A DNA stretch of 64,000 bases from Asticcacaulis excentricus CB 48 (GCF_000175215.2 NC_014817.1:338501-402500), one strand, 5' to 3'. Positions 24,888 through 34,409 are shown, numbered from the stretch's first letter. Program-made: numbers and translations. The notes: generated from the letters alone by a model not told the origin.

Positions 24888-27284
24888 TTACCAGTTGTGC
24901 GTTACGCGCGCATAGAGGTAGCGCCCGTTGAAGCCGAAAGGCGAGAAGCGCGTAAAGGCCAGCGCGCCCTGCGATCCTTGCAGCGAAGCGAGGGTCTTGT
25001 CCGGATAGACGTCGAGGACATTGTCCGCGCCGAAGGTGACCGAGGTCTTGTCGGTCAGCTTGTAGCTGGCCGACAGGTCGAGCAGGGTCTTTTCGCCAGT
25101 GTGGATATCGCTGGGGAAGGTCGCCGCCGCGTCGATCACATCGCCATAATAGGTGGCGCGGCCATTGACGCTCCACTTGCCGCCCTTCCAGTCCACCGTG
25201 GCGCTGCCCTTGTTCTCAGGCGTCGAGTTGGTGAGGATGTACTGACGGATGCGGGCGAACAGCACCGGCGGGTTTTGCAGGCTCGACACCGTATTGGCGC
25301 CCGGCAGGCGAGTAATTTCGGTATTGCCGGTGTTCCAGGCGAGGTTGAAGTTGAAGCGCCCATAATGATCGGTTGGCAGGCGATAATTGACCACCACATC
25401 AATACCGGTCGTTTCGCTGTCCACGCCATTGGTGAAGAAGCGGGCTGCCGTCACGCCATAGGGCTTCAGTAAGGCGGTGATTTCCGACGTTCCCGACAGG
25501 TTTTCCGTCAGGACGATGCGGTTATCAATATTGATGCGGTAGGCATCAAGCGTCAGCTCGAACGGGCCCTTGCGATAGACGAAGCCGGCCGCATAGTTGG
25601 TGGACTCTTCTGCCTCCAGCGCCGGGGCGCCGAGCGCTTTGGCCACCGCAGACGAGGCCGGGAAGGTGCCGGTTTCAACCACTACGCCGCCCGACACGAC
25701 CGACGCCGTCGAGGTGAAATACTGCTGTTGCAGGGACGGCGCACGGAAGCCCGTGGACACCGAGCCGCGCAGGGCCAGATTATCGGTAAGTTCATAACGC
25801 AGCGACAGCTTGCCCGACAGGTTGTCGCCAAAGTCAGAATATTTTTCGGCGCGGGCGGCAAAGTCGAAGCTCAGCTGCGGCACAACCGTGGCGCTCAGTT
25901 CGGCATAGAGGCCGAAATTGTCGCGGTTGACATCGACCGCATTCGACGGCTGGAACCCAATAAAGCCTTGCGCCCCGGCGGTGGCCGACGTGATGGGGCC
26001 CAATGCCCAGGACTGCTGTTCCCCAGCCTTGATTTCATAGTTTTCGTGACGGCCTTCAACGCCCAACGCGAAGGTCAGGGGGCTATAGAAGCCAATCGGG
26101 AACTGACGGCTGATGTCTGCATTGAGCACCAGTTGGTCATAGATGACCTTGCCGTCATAGAAGCTGGTCTTGGAGGCGGTGCCGTAAGAGGCGTTAACCG
26201 AATTGAGCGTGTTGTATTCCAGCTCATTGCGGCCCCAGTTGACCGAATAGTCGGACGTCCAGTCGCCCCACTGACCGCGCGTGCCAAAGGTCGCGGAATA
26301 GTTGTTCGACTTGACATTGATCAGCGGTAGGAAGCCGTTGGGATAGATGGCCGCGACATTGCCGCTGTTGCCCGTTTGACGGAAGAAGGCCGCGCTTTCG
26401 GACTCGAGGCTCTGAACCCCGCCGAAGCCATAAAGCTTCCAGCCGTTTTGCAGCGGCTTGGCGGCATTGGCGAACAGGGCGAGGCTTTCCTGTTCCGGAT
26501 CGCCGTAGCGACCGGTGACGCGGTTGGGCGTGACGCGCGGATCGGTATCGGCGCGGTTGGTCGCCTCGCGGTTACGGTATTCGCCCGATACGGTCAGGAA
26601 GCCGTCTTCGCCGAGCGGCAGGCCGACCCAGCCGGCGACATTATAGGTACGGCCGTCGTTTTCCTTGCGCGATGAGCGGGCGGCCTCGACCTCGGTATTG
26701 TACTGGCCGTAACTGGCCGACACGCTGCCGCCCGAACGGGCTTCGCGCAGACGCAGATTGACGACGCCAGCAATGGCGTCCGAGCCGTATTGCGCCGAGG
26801 CACCATCGCGCAGAATTTCGACCGTGCTGAGCGCCGAGGTCGGGATGGCGTTCAGGTCAGCCGGGGCCGAGCCGCGACCGGCAGAGCCATTGGTGTTGAC
26901 CTGCGCCGAGGTGTGGCGGCGCTTGCCGTTCAACAGGACCAGCGTCTGGTCCGGGCTGAGGCCACGCAGAGAGGCCGGGCGCACACTGTCGGTGCCGTCT
27001 ACCGCGGCCGGGCGCGGGAAGGTGAGGGATGGGGCGACGCGCGACAGGGCCTGCGCCAGTTCGGTCGAGCCTTGCGCATCCAGCGCATCCTTACGGATCA
27101 CATCGACGGGGGCGAGTGTGTCAAGGCGCGAACGGGGCTGTGTGCGGCTGCCGGTTACGACCACTTCGGTGACATCGCTTTCCGCCGAGGCGTCCTGAGC
27201 GAATGCGGGCACGGAGACGAAGGTAAGGGCCGTCGTCGCTGTCAGTGCGGCGGCGAGTGTGCGATGCGAGGCACGGATGGACAT
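24888..27284 (-). CDS. TonB-dependent outer membrane receptor
   Basis: 798 residues from the ATG at 27284, preceded by AGGAG at good spacing. Signal peptide to about residue 30 (V-P-A-F-A-Q), a TonB-box-like E-V-V-V-T-G-S, a plug domain (L-A-Q-A-L-S-R-V-A-P-S-L and I-E-I-L-R-D-G-A-S-A-Q-Y-G-S-D-A-I-A-G-V-like signature), then a 22-strand beta-barrel. It takes up a bulky ligand across the outer membrane using TonB energy. The ligand is unknown; no transport partners are adjacent. The upstream region is AT-rich and should contain its promoter. A strong terminator follows. Confidence 0.93.
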   Translation of the reverse strand: MSIRASHRTLAAALTATTALTFVSVPAFAQDASAESDVTEVVVTGSRTQPRSRLDTLAPVDVIRKDALDAQGSTELAQALSRVAPSLTFPRPAAVDGTDSVRPASLRGLSPDQTLVLLNGKRRHTSAQVNTNGSAGRGSAPADLNAIPTSALSTVEILRDGASAQYGSDAIAGVVNLRLREARSGGSVSASYGQYNTEVEAARSSRKENDGRTYNVAGWVGLPLGEDGFLTVSGEYRNREATNRADTDPRVTPNRVTGRYGDPEQESLALFANAAKPLQNGWKLYGFGGVQSLESESAAFFRQTGNSGNVAAIYPNGFLPLINVKSNNYSATFGTRGQWGDWTSDYSVNWGRNELEYNTLNSVNASYGTASKTSFYDGKVIYDQLVLNADISRQFPIGFYSPLTFALGVEGRHENYEIKAGEQQSWALGPITSATAGAQGFIGFQPSNAVDVNRDNFGLYAELSATVVPQLSFDFAARAEKYSDFGDNLSGKLSLRYELTDNLALRGSVSTGFRAPSLQQQYFTSTASVVSGGVVVETGTFPASSAVAKALGAPALEAEESTNYAAGFVYRKGPFELTLDAYRINIDNRIVLTENLSGTSEITALLKPYGVTAARFFTNGVDSETTGIDVVVNYRLPTDHYGRFNFNLAWNTGNTEITRLPGANTVSSLQNPPVLFARIRQYILTNSTPENKGSATVDWKGGKWSVNGRATYYGDVIDAAATFPSDIHTGEKTLLDLSASYKLTDKTSVTFGADNVLDVYPDKTLASLQGSQGALAFTRFSPFGFNGRYLYARVTHNW

Positions 27285-27608
27285 TGGGAATACTCCTGAA
27301 CAGATCATGGCTTGAACTGCGCCATATCTTGGTGCGGCATAGACCCGTTTAAAGGGATCAACAGCGGCATATGTTCTAAGGGCGACGATTAGTTTTCCTA
27401 ATTTATGACGGTTATGGTTATAAATTAAGTTATATAAATCAGTAATTTAATTTGAGTTTGTGTGAAGATTAATAAACGGAATGAGGGTTTGTGTTCAAAT
27501 TTAAAATAAAATAAGTAGGAATATAGTGGCAAATATGCGACGCCGCTAAGGCCTGACGCGCTCCATGGGTACGCGTTTAAATGTCAGACATTGCGTCTAA
27601 AGAGAGGG
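27285..27608. other. AT-rich region upstream of TonB receptor
   Basis: About 320 bases between the receptor start and tRNA-Leu. The part at 27390-27530 is very AT-rich for this genome, with several T/A-only stretches, and probably holds the promoter and regulatory region of the receptor gene. I see no open frame or clean palindrome. Confidence 0.45.
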
Positions 27609-27692
27609 TGGTGCGGCTAGAGGGACTCGAACCCCCACGCTTTTGGCGCCAGAACCTAAACCTGGTGCGTCTACCAATTCCGCCATAGCCGC
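27609..27692 (-). tRNA. tRNA-Leu (anticodon UAG)
   Basis: An 84-nt cloverleaf on the minus strand with acceptor GCGGCTA/TAGCCGC, a long class II variable arm as expected for Leu, a T-loop GTTCGAGTC and an encoded 3' CCA. The anticodon loop TTTAGGT gives anticodon TAG, reading CUA/CUN codons. No integrated element is seen at its 3' side. Confidence 0.95.
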
Positions 27693-27825
27693 GCTGGGTC
27701 TCCTTTAGACATATCTGCTCGCTTTGGCTAGGGGGCGCGATGCAATTGCTATCTGTGTGCGGAAAAACCTGTGGCTAATCGCCCATCCGCGTCTTATCAT
27801 GGGCTTAAGGCAAAAGGAGCCGGGC

Positions 27826-28362
27826 TTGACGATCTATGTGGCGTTGCTGCGCGGGGTGAATGTCGGCGGCACCAACAGGTTGCCAATGAAAAACTGGCGC
27901 GAAAGTCTTGAGACGCAGGGCTTTGCGAAGGTACGCACCTATATCCAGAGCGGTAATGCCGTGTTTGAAAGCGATAAGGCCGCCGAAAGTCTCCCCGACC
28001 TTATCACCGCTGACATAGGGGCGCGCTTTGGGTTTACGCCCGTCTGCCACGTGCTTAGCCTAGATCAGGTCCGCGCCGCGCGTCAGGCTTGCACCTTCGT
28101 TCCAGAGGGGGAGGGTGCCCACAAACAAGTGCATCTGATGTTTCTCAAGGGCGGGATAAAGGCCTATGACCCAGATGGGCTCGCAGCGCTGGCCACGCAG
28201 GGCGAGCAGTTCCACATGGGTAAGGGTGTCTTTTATCTCTATACGCCGCAAGGCTTTGGCAAGTCGGTGGTGGCCGAGAAGCTGCCGCGCTTCCTCAAGG
28301 CCGAGATGACGGCCCGCAATCTGAGGACCGTCGATTCGTTGATCGAACTGGCGCTCGGCTGA
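27826..28362 (+). CDS. DUF1697 family protein
   Basis: 178 residues if translated from the TTG at 27826. That start is chosen because AAAAGGAG lies 6 bases upstream and the family begins exactly there with Y-V-A-L-L-R-G-V-N-V-G-G. Further motifs are N-R-L-P-M-K (usual N-K-x-x-M-x in the family) and Y-I-Q-S-G-N-A-V-F. The function of DUF1697 is unknown. Its stop is immediately adjacent to the stop of the convergent MBL-fold gene, with no spacer. Confidence 0.85.
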   Translation: MTIYVALLRGVNVGGTNRLPMKNWRESLETQGFAKVRTYIQSGNAVFESDKAAESLPDLITADIGARFGFTPVCHVLSLDQVRAARQACTFVPEGEGAHKQVHLMFLKGGIKAYDPDGLAALATQGEQFHMGKGVFYLYTPQGFGKSVVAEKLPRFLKAEMTARNLRTVDSLIELALG

Positions 28363-29673
28363 TTATCCGGTAGGCGGCGGGGCGCAGACCAGATAGTTCA
28401 GGCTGAAATCCACCGTCGGCATGTGGAGGTTGGGTGTGCGTTCGAACAGGGCCAGACTGAGGAGCTGGTTCCAGTTCGACCGCCCCGACAGGCCCTTGAT
28501 AAACAGCTTGCGATCCAAATGAATGTTCAGGGCATGGCCTTCGGCCCGGTGGTCGCGCAGGGTGAAACGTCCGATAATGTCATCCGATGGTAACCCATCG
28601 GCATCCACGCTCAGGCGTTCGTGCAGGATGAAGGTGACGGTCTGACCGATGACCACGCCGCCTTGCGACATGCGGGCGCTGTAGCGGGCATAGGCCTCCG
28701 CAAACAGGGCGTCGAGCGCATCCGCATCCACGTCACGGTCGTCGAAATCGTCGTGCGGATAGGTATCGGAGGCATGAGCCGTAACGGCTTCGGCCTTGCT
28801 TCGGGGCAGGGGGCTAAGGGGCTGACTGAGCGTCAGATCGCTGAGGTTCAGACAAAAACCGCCCTCGATGTCAAAGGCTTGTGCGCGCTCCTTAAGCCGC
28901 TCGCGCAGGGCCTGAAAGTCCGGCTGAGCCACCCAGCGGTTGAGGGGCGCAAAGCGTCCCGGCAGGATGTAGGTGCCGCCAGCTGGTATATAAACGCGCG
29001 GTTGAAGTACGTCGATAATGGCTGAAAACTTGTCGAGGGAACGGGCGATCACGGCAGCCTGTTCGGAAGGACGATCAAGATTGACAAAATGCTGTGGATA
29101 GCCGCTGGCGGCCCCGGTCATCAGGCACGCGACGTCCAGCGTGCCGTAGGTGTGGTCTATGTAGTCGCGCACCGTGCGGTAGTTATCGAGCGAGAGCGGG
29201 TTATCAACCTGATTGAATAGGGTCAGGCCGTCGCCGTGAACGATAATCGACGTATCGAGATCGTAGTCAATCTGATCCTCAAGGCCCCCGCTATTGCTGG
29301 TCATCTGAGGCACGATGCTCAGCGACAGACCGTTGAAGTCAAACCGCGTCTGACCGGCCAGTTCGATCACCCGTGCGGCCCCCAGCCTGAGAAGGCGATT
29401 TTTCAGCGTCTTGCTTATGAAATCTTTTATAATAAAGGGCTTATCGAGCACACCTGAGGCCCGGAGCAGGGCCGGGTCGAAGTGATCGGCGTGGATGTGC
29501 GAAATGTAGACGGCGTCTGCCGTGCGCATGAAAGCATAGAGGGCATCGGGGTCATATTCCGGGAAACTGTGCCAGCCGCCTTCATTGGCGACCCCCGCCC
29601 ACGGGTCGCACAGCAGGCGCGTGCCGCCCGCTTCGATCATCATGAACGAATTGTTCAGGTGGGTGATCTTCAC
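28363..29673 (-). CDS. MBL-fold metallohydrolase
   Basis: 436 residues from a GTG at 29673. The N-terminal metallo-beta-lactamase fold has the metal motif S-H-I-H-A-D-H-F-D (about residues 58-66) and an early L-L-C-D-P-W that is typical of UlaG/CMP-sialate hydroxylase-like members of the superfamily. The C-terminal ~200 residues have no motif I recognise. Its start overlaps the stop of the methyltransferase gene as GTGA, so the two are translationally coupled. The substrate is unknown; a pathway pairing metal-dependent hydrolysis with methyl transfer is inferred from the overlap alone. Confidence 0.8.
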   Translation of the reverse strand: MKITHLNNSFMMIEAGGTRLLCDPWAGVANEGGWHSFPEYDPDALYAFMRTADAVYISHIHADHFDPALLRASGVLDKPFIIKDFISKTLKNRLLRLGAARVIELAGQTRFDFNGLSLSIVPQMTSNSGGLEDQIDYDLDTSIIVHGDGLTLFNQVDNPLSLDNYRTVRDYIDHTYGTLDVACLMTGAASGYPQHFVNLDRPSEQAAVIARSLDKFSAIIDVLQPRVYIPAGGTYILPGRFAPLNRWVAQPDFQALRERLKERAQAFDIEGGFCLNLSDLTLSQPLSPLPRSKAEAVTAHASDTYPHDDFDDRDVDADALDALFAEAYARYSARMSQGGVVIGQTVTFILHERLSVDADGLPSDDIIGRFTLRDHRAEGHALNIHLDRKLFIKGLSGRSNWNQLLSLALFERTPNLHMPTVDFSLNYLVCAPPPTG

Positions 29674-30362
29674 AGCGGCTTTCGTCCTATGGCGAACATG
29701 GAGGTCGCGCGGCCTCTGAGCCAGTCTGGCGCCAGACGATTATCGCCGCGAAACGGCAACAGATAACGCGCCTTCCAAAAGCGGCTTTTCCCGCGGTAGT
29801 ACCAGTCCGGCTTGCACCTTAATCCCGGATAGACCTGAACGTCTACAAAACCGGCCAGCTTCAGAACAGAGGCGAGACTGAGCGGGGTATAGGGTTTGAC
29901 GTGGGTCGGGTCGTTATAGAAATTCCGAAAATCCTGCTGGAAATTGGGTGTGGAAATGACCACCGCGCCACCGGGGCGCAGAAGGCGCAAGGCCTCCGAA
30001 AGGAACAGGCCGGGGTCGCGCAAATGTTCGATCACCGCAAGAGACAAAAACAGGTCAAGGCTTTGCGCCTCCAGCGGAAACGCGTCACTTTCGAAATTCA
30101 GCGTGTCGATATCGTAACCCTGATAAGCGAAGCCCCGCGCGGCGGCACCGCTTTCCAGATAGCGGTCGCCGCATCCGGCATCGACGACACGCCCGGTGAA
30201 AGGCTGCATCACCTCAGCATAGCCGCTGAGGCGGCTGAGGGTTTCCAGCGTGCGCCATTCCCGTTCGCCCTGCGCGGTGCGATCAGGCCCGGCCGTCTGA
30301 CGCAGCAGGGCGTTGCGCCGGTCGAAATAGCGGCTTTTCAGGGCGTGGGCGGCATCTGACAT
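29670..30362 (-). CDS. Class I SAM-dependent methyltransferase
   Basis: 230 residues from the ATG at 30362; a TTG 36 bases further upstream is an alternative start. SAM-binding motif I reads V-V-D-A-G-C-G-D (about residue 60); motif II is D-L-F-L-S-L-A-V-I-E-H-L, and L-R-P-G-G-A-V-V-I-S-T-P follows, all typical of UbiE/Methyltransf_11-type enzymes. The acceptor is unknown. It is first in a two-gene overlap operon with the MBL-fold hydrolase and diverges from the symporter gene; the roughly 280-base gap holds both promoters. Confidence 0.85.
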   Translation of the reverse strand: MSDAAHALKSRYFDRRNALLRQTAGPDRTAQGEREWRTLETLSRLSGYAEVMQPFTGRVVDAGCGDRYLESGAAARGFAYQGYDIDTLNFESDAFPLEAQSLDLFLSLAVIEHLRDPGLFLSEALRLLRPGGAVVISTPNFQQDFRNFYNDPTHVKPYTPLSLASVLKLAGFVDVQVYPGLRCKPDWYYRGKSRFWKARYLLPFRGDNRLAPDWLRGRATSMFAIGRKPL

Positions 30363-30645
30363 CGCCCGAATCCGCCGCCGATTCTGATCGGAGAGCAAGC
30401 CTGCGGCTATCCTGACGATGTTCTCATGCGCCTGATTTTAGGACCGGCTTCTTGGGCGGTTATAGGATTCGTTGAGCGGACCCCTTGCTAATACGCCGCA
30501 CATGGGTAGTGTCAGGTGCAATTAAGTGCTTTAAAAAAGGTATGACGTACTTTTCGGATAAAAAAGCGCGTTAAACCAAAAAATTGAGAGCGCGGTTTCG
30601 ATCCATTCTGAACGAAGCCATGTTCTGATTTAACCGGAGCCCTCC

Positions 30646-31890
30646 GTGAAAAACAAGTTTGCCCTCTTTATTATCGCGGCCATGGTGCTGGGTGTGGCCA
30701 CCGGATGGGCCAGCAACCAATATCTCGATGCGGCGCAACTCGAACAGGCCATTTCGATCTATAGCCTGCTAACCAAGGTCTTTCTGCTGCTGATCAAGAT
30801 GATCATCGCGCCCCTGGTCCTGTTCACCCTGGTGGCGGGGATCGGCCATATGGAGGATGCGGCCGCCGTCGGCCGTATCGGCGGGAAGGCGCTGGGCTGG
30901 TTTATCGCCGCTTCCATCGTGTCGCTGCTGCTGGGCATTGTGATGGTCGAATGGTTGCAGCCGGGCGCGGGCATGAACCTGCAGACCGCAGCGGACGCCA
31001 TCAACGCCCCCAACACCTCAAACTTCACGCTGGAATCCTTCATCACCCACATGATTCCGTCGTCGATTATCGACGCCATGGCAAAGAACGAAATCCTTCA
31101 GATCGTCGTCTTCTCGGTGTTTGTTGGCACCGCCATCGCCATGCTGGACGATAAGTCGCCCGACATCATGCGTCTGGCTGAGCAGGGCGCGTCGATCATG
31201 CTCAAGGTGACCGAACTGGTGATGAAGTTCGCCCCGTTTGCGATCTTCGGTTCGCTGGCCGCGACGGTGGCCAAGCAGGGCCTGCCTATCCTGGTCACCT
31301 ATGCCAAGTTTATCGGCGGCTTCTATTCGGCGCTGGGCGTGTTGTGGATTGTGCTGCTTCTGGCCGGTCTCATCTTCGTCGGCGGGCGCATCTTCAAGAT
31401 TCTGGCGGCGTCGCGTGAGCCGGCGCTTCTGGCCTTTTCGACGGCCTCGTCCGAAGCCGCCTATCCCAAGCTGCTCGAAGGTCTGCCCAAGGTCGGCGTA
31501 TCGCGCAAAATTGTCTCCTTCGTTCTGCCGCTGGGCTATTCGTTCAACCTCGACGGCTCGATGATTTATTGTACCTTCGCCACCCTGTTTATCGCGCAGG
31601 CGCACGGTGTCGATTTCACCACCGGGCAACTGGTGATGATGCTGTTCCTGCTGCTGGTCACCTCAAAGGGCATTGCCGGGGTGCCGCGCGCCTCGCTGGT
31701 CGTCATCATGGCGACGCTCAGCTATTTCGGCCTGCCGGATGCGTGGATCGCTATCGTGCTGGGGGTCGATCACCTGCTCGACATGGGCCGCTCAGCAACC
31801 AATGTGGTGGGCAATACCGTCGCCTCGGCGGTGGTAGCCAAATGGGAAGGCCAACTGGGCGACCCGGAGCCGGAGACCCCCAAAACCTAA
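30646..31890 (+). CDS. Dicarboxylate/amino acid:cation symporter (DAACS family)
   Basis: 414 residues from a GTG with CCGGAGC upstream. Eight transmembrane helices plus two re-entrant hairpins are expected for this GltPh-like fold. Signatures: the serine-rich hairpin S-T-A-S-S-E-A-A-Y-P, L-P-L-G-Y-S-F-N-L-D-G-S, the second hairpin S-K-G-I-A-G-V-P-R-A-S, and D-M-G-R-S-A-T-N-V with the substrate-contacting Asp/Arg/Asn. It imports C4-dicarboxylates or acidic/neutral amino acids with Na+ or H+. The exact substrate is not determinable. Confidence 0.92.
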   Translation: MKNKFALFIIAAMVLGVATGWASNQYLDAAQLEQAISIYSLLTKVFLLLIKMIIAPLVLFTLVAGIGHMEDAAAVGRIGGKALGWFIAASIVSLLLGIVMVEWLQPGAGMNLQTAADAINAPNTSNFTLESFITHMIPSSIIDAMAKNEILQIVVFSVFVGTAIAMLDDKSPDIMRLAEQGASIMLKVTELVMKFAPFAIFGSLAATVAKQGLPILVTYAKFIGGFYSALGVLWIVLLLAGLIFVGGRIFKILAASREPALLAFSTASSEAAYPKLLEGLPKVGVSRKIVSFVLPLGYSFNLDGSMIYCTFATLFIAQAHGVDFTTGQLVMMLFLLLVTSKGIAGVPRASLVVIMATLSYFGLPDAWIAIVLGVDHLLDMGRSATNVVGNTVASAVVAKWEGQLGDPEPETPKT

Positions 31891-31907
31891 GCTACAGGGC
31901 ATAAGCT

Positions 31908-32246
31908 ATGCGGCGGTTTATTTCCCAATCAGTTCTAGATAGGGAGTACGGGTGGCAGAGTGTAGGAACGTGGTCATTGGTGTGGATGTCTCCGTTCCTC
32001 GCGGCCCTACCCATAACGTTTGTCTGGTGGCTTTTTGACAGGTCGTCTGATGTTGAGACGATCTGGAGACATTTTCTTTTCACCTCAGCGGTCATGATCA
32101 TCGTGTTGGCGGTGAATGTATTTTCCGTATCGTGGAAAACGGCATCGGTGTACGCGCTTGCACAAATTGCGACATTAGGCTTGTTGTCCGTGCTGTCTCC
32201 GTATCTTCTAAAGCTCCTGACGTCCGCGGTGGCTCTTTTTGCCTGA
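31908..32246 (+). CDS. Small membrane protein of unknown function
   Basis: 112 residues with three hydrophobic segments (about 22-42, 56-72 and 82-108) and a W-rich first half. It starts 17 bases after the symporter stop and is followed by a hairpin terminator, so it may be the last gene of that transcript. Ribosome binding is weak and base composition is lower in GC than its neighbours. No family is recognised. Confidence 0.5.
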   Translation: MRRFISQSVLDREYGWQSVGTWSLVWMSPFLAALPITFVWWLFDRSSDVETIWRHFLFTSAVMIIVLAVNVFSVSWKTASVYALAQIATLGLLSVLSPYLLKLLTSAVALFA

Positions 32247-32337
32247 CGGGTCTGATTGCCGGGAAAGACCGCCTTTCTAATGCTTTTATCGTTGACCTTA
32301 TCCCCGCTCATGCCATAAGAGCGCATCTTTGAATTTG

Positions 32338-32368
32338 CCGCCCGCGGTCTGCGCGGGCGGTTGTTTGT
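32338..32368 (+). terminator. Hairpin terminator before tig
   Basis: A perfect 9-bp GC-rich stem (CCGCCCGCG with CGCGGGCGG), a five-base loop and a T-rich tail TTGTTTGT. It separates the symporter/small-membrane-protein transcript from tig, whose promoter must lie in the ~70 bases downstream or read through. Confidence 0.7.
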
Positions 32369-32437
32369 CTCTAACGGCGAACCGCGGAACGAACGCGATG
32401 TTCGGTAGCTGCCCTTCGCAACAGGTAAAATAGATCG

Positions 32438-33778
32438 ATGCAAGTCGTTGAAAAACTGAATGAAGGTCTGTCGCGCGTCTATGAAGTGACCGTGGCCAAG
32501 GACATCCTGGCCGCCAAGCTGGACGCCAAGATCAAGGACATCGCGCCCAAGATGCAAATCAAGGGCTTCCGTCCGGGCAAGGTGCCCGCGGCGCACGTTC
32601 GCAAGCTGTATGGCAAGGAACTGATGAGCGAAGTCCTTCAGGAGCAGCTCAACGAAACCTCGCAGGCCACGCTGGAGCAGCACAAGGTGCGACCGGCCAG
32701 CCAGCCGGAACTGAACCCGATCGGTGACATCGACGCCGTGATCAAGGGTGAGGCCGATCTGGCCTATGAAATCTCGGTTGAGCAGATGCCGGAATTCGAG
32801 CCGGTCGATCCTTCGACCCTCGAACTGAAGCGTCCGGTCTATGAGCCGACCGAAGAGGAAGTGAACGAGCAACTCGAAAACATCCTCAAGCAAACGAAGT
32901 CGTATGAGTCCAAGGGCGGCAAGGCCCCCAAGGCGGCGGACGGCGACAAGCTGAAGATCGACTTCGTGGGCAAGATCGACGGCGAAGTCTTCGAAGGCGG
33001 CTCGATGGAAGGCGCTGAGCTGGTCATCGGTTCGGGCCAGTTCATTCCGGGCTTCGAAGAGCAACTGATCGGCGCCAAGAAGGGCGAGGAGCGCGTGCTG
33101 AACGTGACCTTCCCGGCCGATTACGGCGCGGCCAATCTGGCCGGCAAGGCAGCCACCTTTGAAACCACTGTGCACGAAATCTCGGCCCCCAAGGACGCCG
33201 TGGCCGACGATGAGTGGGCGAAGGGCCTCGGCCTCGAAGGTCTCGACGCGCTGAAGGACCTGCTCAAGGGCCAACTGCAACAGCAATACGCTCAGGCCGC
33301 CCGCTTCAAGATGAAGCGCGCCCTGCTGGACATCCTCGACGAAAAGCACTCGTTCGAACTGCCGAAGAAGATGCTGGACGCCGAATTTGCCGGCATCTGG
33401 CAGCAGGTCGAGCAGGACAAGGCCGCTGGCCAACTGTCCGAAGAAGACGCCGCCAAGTCGGAAGACGAACTGAAGGGCGAATATATGAAGATCGCTGAGC
33501 GCCGCGTGCGCCTCGGTCTGGTCCTCGCCGAAATCGGTACGAAGAACAATGTGCAGGTCTCTGAGCAGGAAGTGGCGCAGGCCATCGCCCGCGAAGCCCG
33601 CAACTTCCCCGGTCAGGAGCGTCAGGTGTTCGAGTTCTATCGTCAGAACCCCGCCGCCGCTGCTCAGATCCGCGCCCCGATCTATGAAGAAAAGGTCGTC
33701 GATCACATCTTCGCCATCGCCAAGGTGAGCGAGGAGCCGATCAGCAAGGAAGACCTGCTGGCCGACGAAGAGGACTGA
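32438..33778 (+). CDS. tig: Trigger factor
   Basis: 446 residues. An N-terminal ribosome-binding domain with the signature G-F-R-P-G-K-V-P (about residues 43-50), an FKBP-type peptidyl-prolyl isomerase domain (about 160-245; V-I-G-S-G-Q-F-I-P-G-F-E) and the alpha-helical C-terminal chaperone arms. It binds nascent chains at the ribosome exit. It is the first gene of the tig...clpP-clpX region, a conserved proteostasis cluster. A clear terminator follows. Confidence 0.97.
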   Translation: MQVVEKLNEGLSRVYEVTVAKDILAAKLDAKIKDIAPKMQIKGFRPGKVPAAHVRKLYGKELMSEVLQEQLNETSQATLEQHKVRPASQPELNPIGDIDAVIKGEADLAYEISVEQMPEFEPVDPSTLELKRPVYEPTEEEVNEQLENILKQTKSYESKGGKAPKAADGDKLKIDFVGKIDGEVFEGGSMEGAELVIGSGQFIPGFEEQLIGAKKGEERVLNVTFPADYGAANLAGKAATFETTVHEISAPKDAVADDEWAKGLGLEGLDALKDLLKGQLQQQYAQAARFKMKRALLDILDEKHSFELPKKMLDAEFAGIWQQVEQDKAAGQLSEEDAAKSEDELKGEYMKIAERRVRLGLVLAEIGTKNNVQVSEQEVAQAIAREARNFPGQERQVFEFYRQNPAAAAQIRAPIYEEKVVDHIFAIAKVSEEPISKEDLLADEED

Positions 33779-33811
33779 TCCCGTTTCGACGGTATTGCCG
33801 GAATAAGAAAA

Positions 33812-33842
33812 GCGCAGGAGAAGCCTCTCCTGCGCTTTTTTT
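33812..33842 (+). terminator. Rho-independent terminator after tig
   Basis: A perfect 10-bp stem (GCGCAGGAGA with TCTCCTGCGC), a four-base loop and a run of seven Ts. Confidence 0.92.
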
Positions 33843-33899
33843 GTGGGCGCGCCGCTCGCATCTGTTATGCAGAGCTGTCATTTTTTCTGGGGGGAGGCC

Positions 33900-34409
33900 A
33901 TGCGCCGTTTTCTGATTGCTGTCACACTGTTTTTCGCCGCTGCCGGGCTGGCCCCTTCGGCCATGGCTCAAGAAGCCGCAACACCGGAGAAGATCGCGCT
34001 GGTGAAGCGTTATTTCAAGGCGATAGATTTTGAGAAGATGATGTCTCAGGTCACTGGCTCTATGGGGCCTGCTATGGTCGAGCAAATGAAGCGTGACAAT
34101 CCTGAATTGGATGAGGAAAAAGCCCAGAAGCTTATGCAGGCCTCAATGGACGCGACTTCTGCCTATATGGTGAAAATGATGGATCGTTCCGCGGAAATAT
34201 ACGCGGAGGTCTACACATTGGAAGAGCTGGAATATATGGTGTCTTTCTATGAAGACCCGCGTGGCAAGAAAATCCTAGAGAAGATGCCTCTGGTAATGCC
34301 TAAAGCCACGAAAATTGCCATGGACTTGCTGCCAGAGTTTCAGGAAGATATGAAAAAGCGCGTATGTGCGGTTATCGATTGTAAGACGGCTAAAAAGCCC
34401 AAGGCCTGA
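33900..34409 (+). CDS. DUF2059 domain exported protein
   Basis: 169 residues from the ATG at 33900, which is preceded by GGGGGAGG. Signal peptide to about residue 22 (S-A-M-A-Q), then an all-helical Met-rich domain of the DUF2059 type with E-L-E-Y-M-V-S-F-Y and P-x-G-K-K-I near the C-terminal half. The protein is probably periplasmic. Function is not established. It is inserted between tig and clpP, has a lower GC content than those two genes, and carries two Cys at its C-terminus (C-A-V-I-D-C). Confidence 0.82.
   Translation: MRRFLIAVTLFFAAAGLAPSAMAQEAATPEKIALVKRYFKAIDFEKMMSQVTGSMGPAMVEQMKRDNPELDEEKAQKLMQASMDATSAYMVKMMDRSAEIYAEVYTLEELEYMVSFYEDPRGKKILEKMPLVMPKATKIAMDLLPEFQEDMKKRVCAVIDCKTAKKPKA

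Noticed and set aside
27609..27692. tRNA-Leu considered as an attachment site for an integrated element
   Set aside because: No integrase, no direct repeat of the tRNA 3' end and ordinary genes on both sides.
31892..33706. A 604-codon minus-strand frame opposite tig
   Set aside because: Shadow of trigger factor and its upstream region; no motif of its own.
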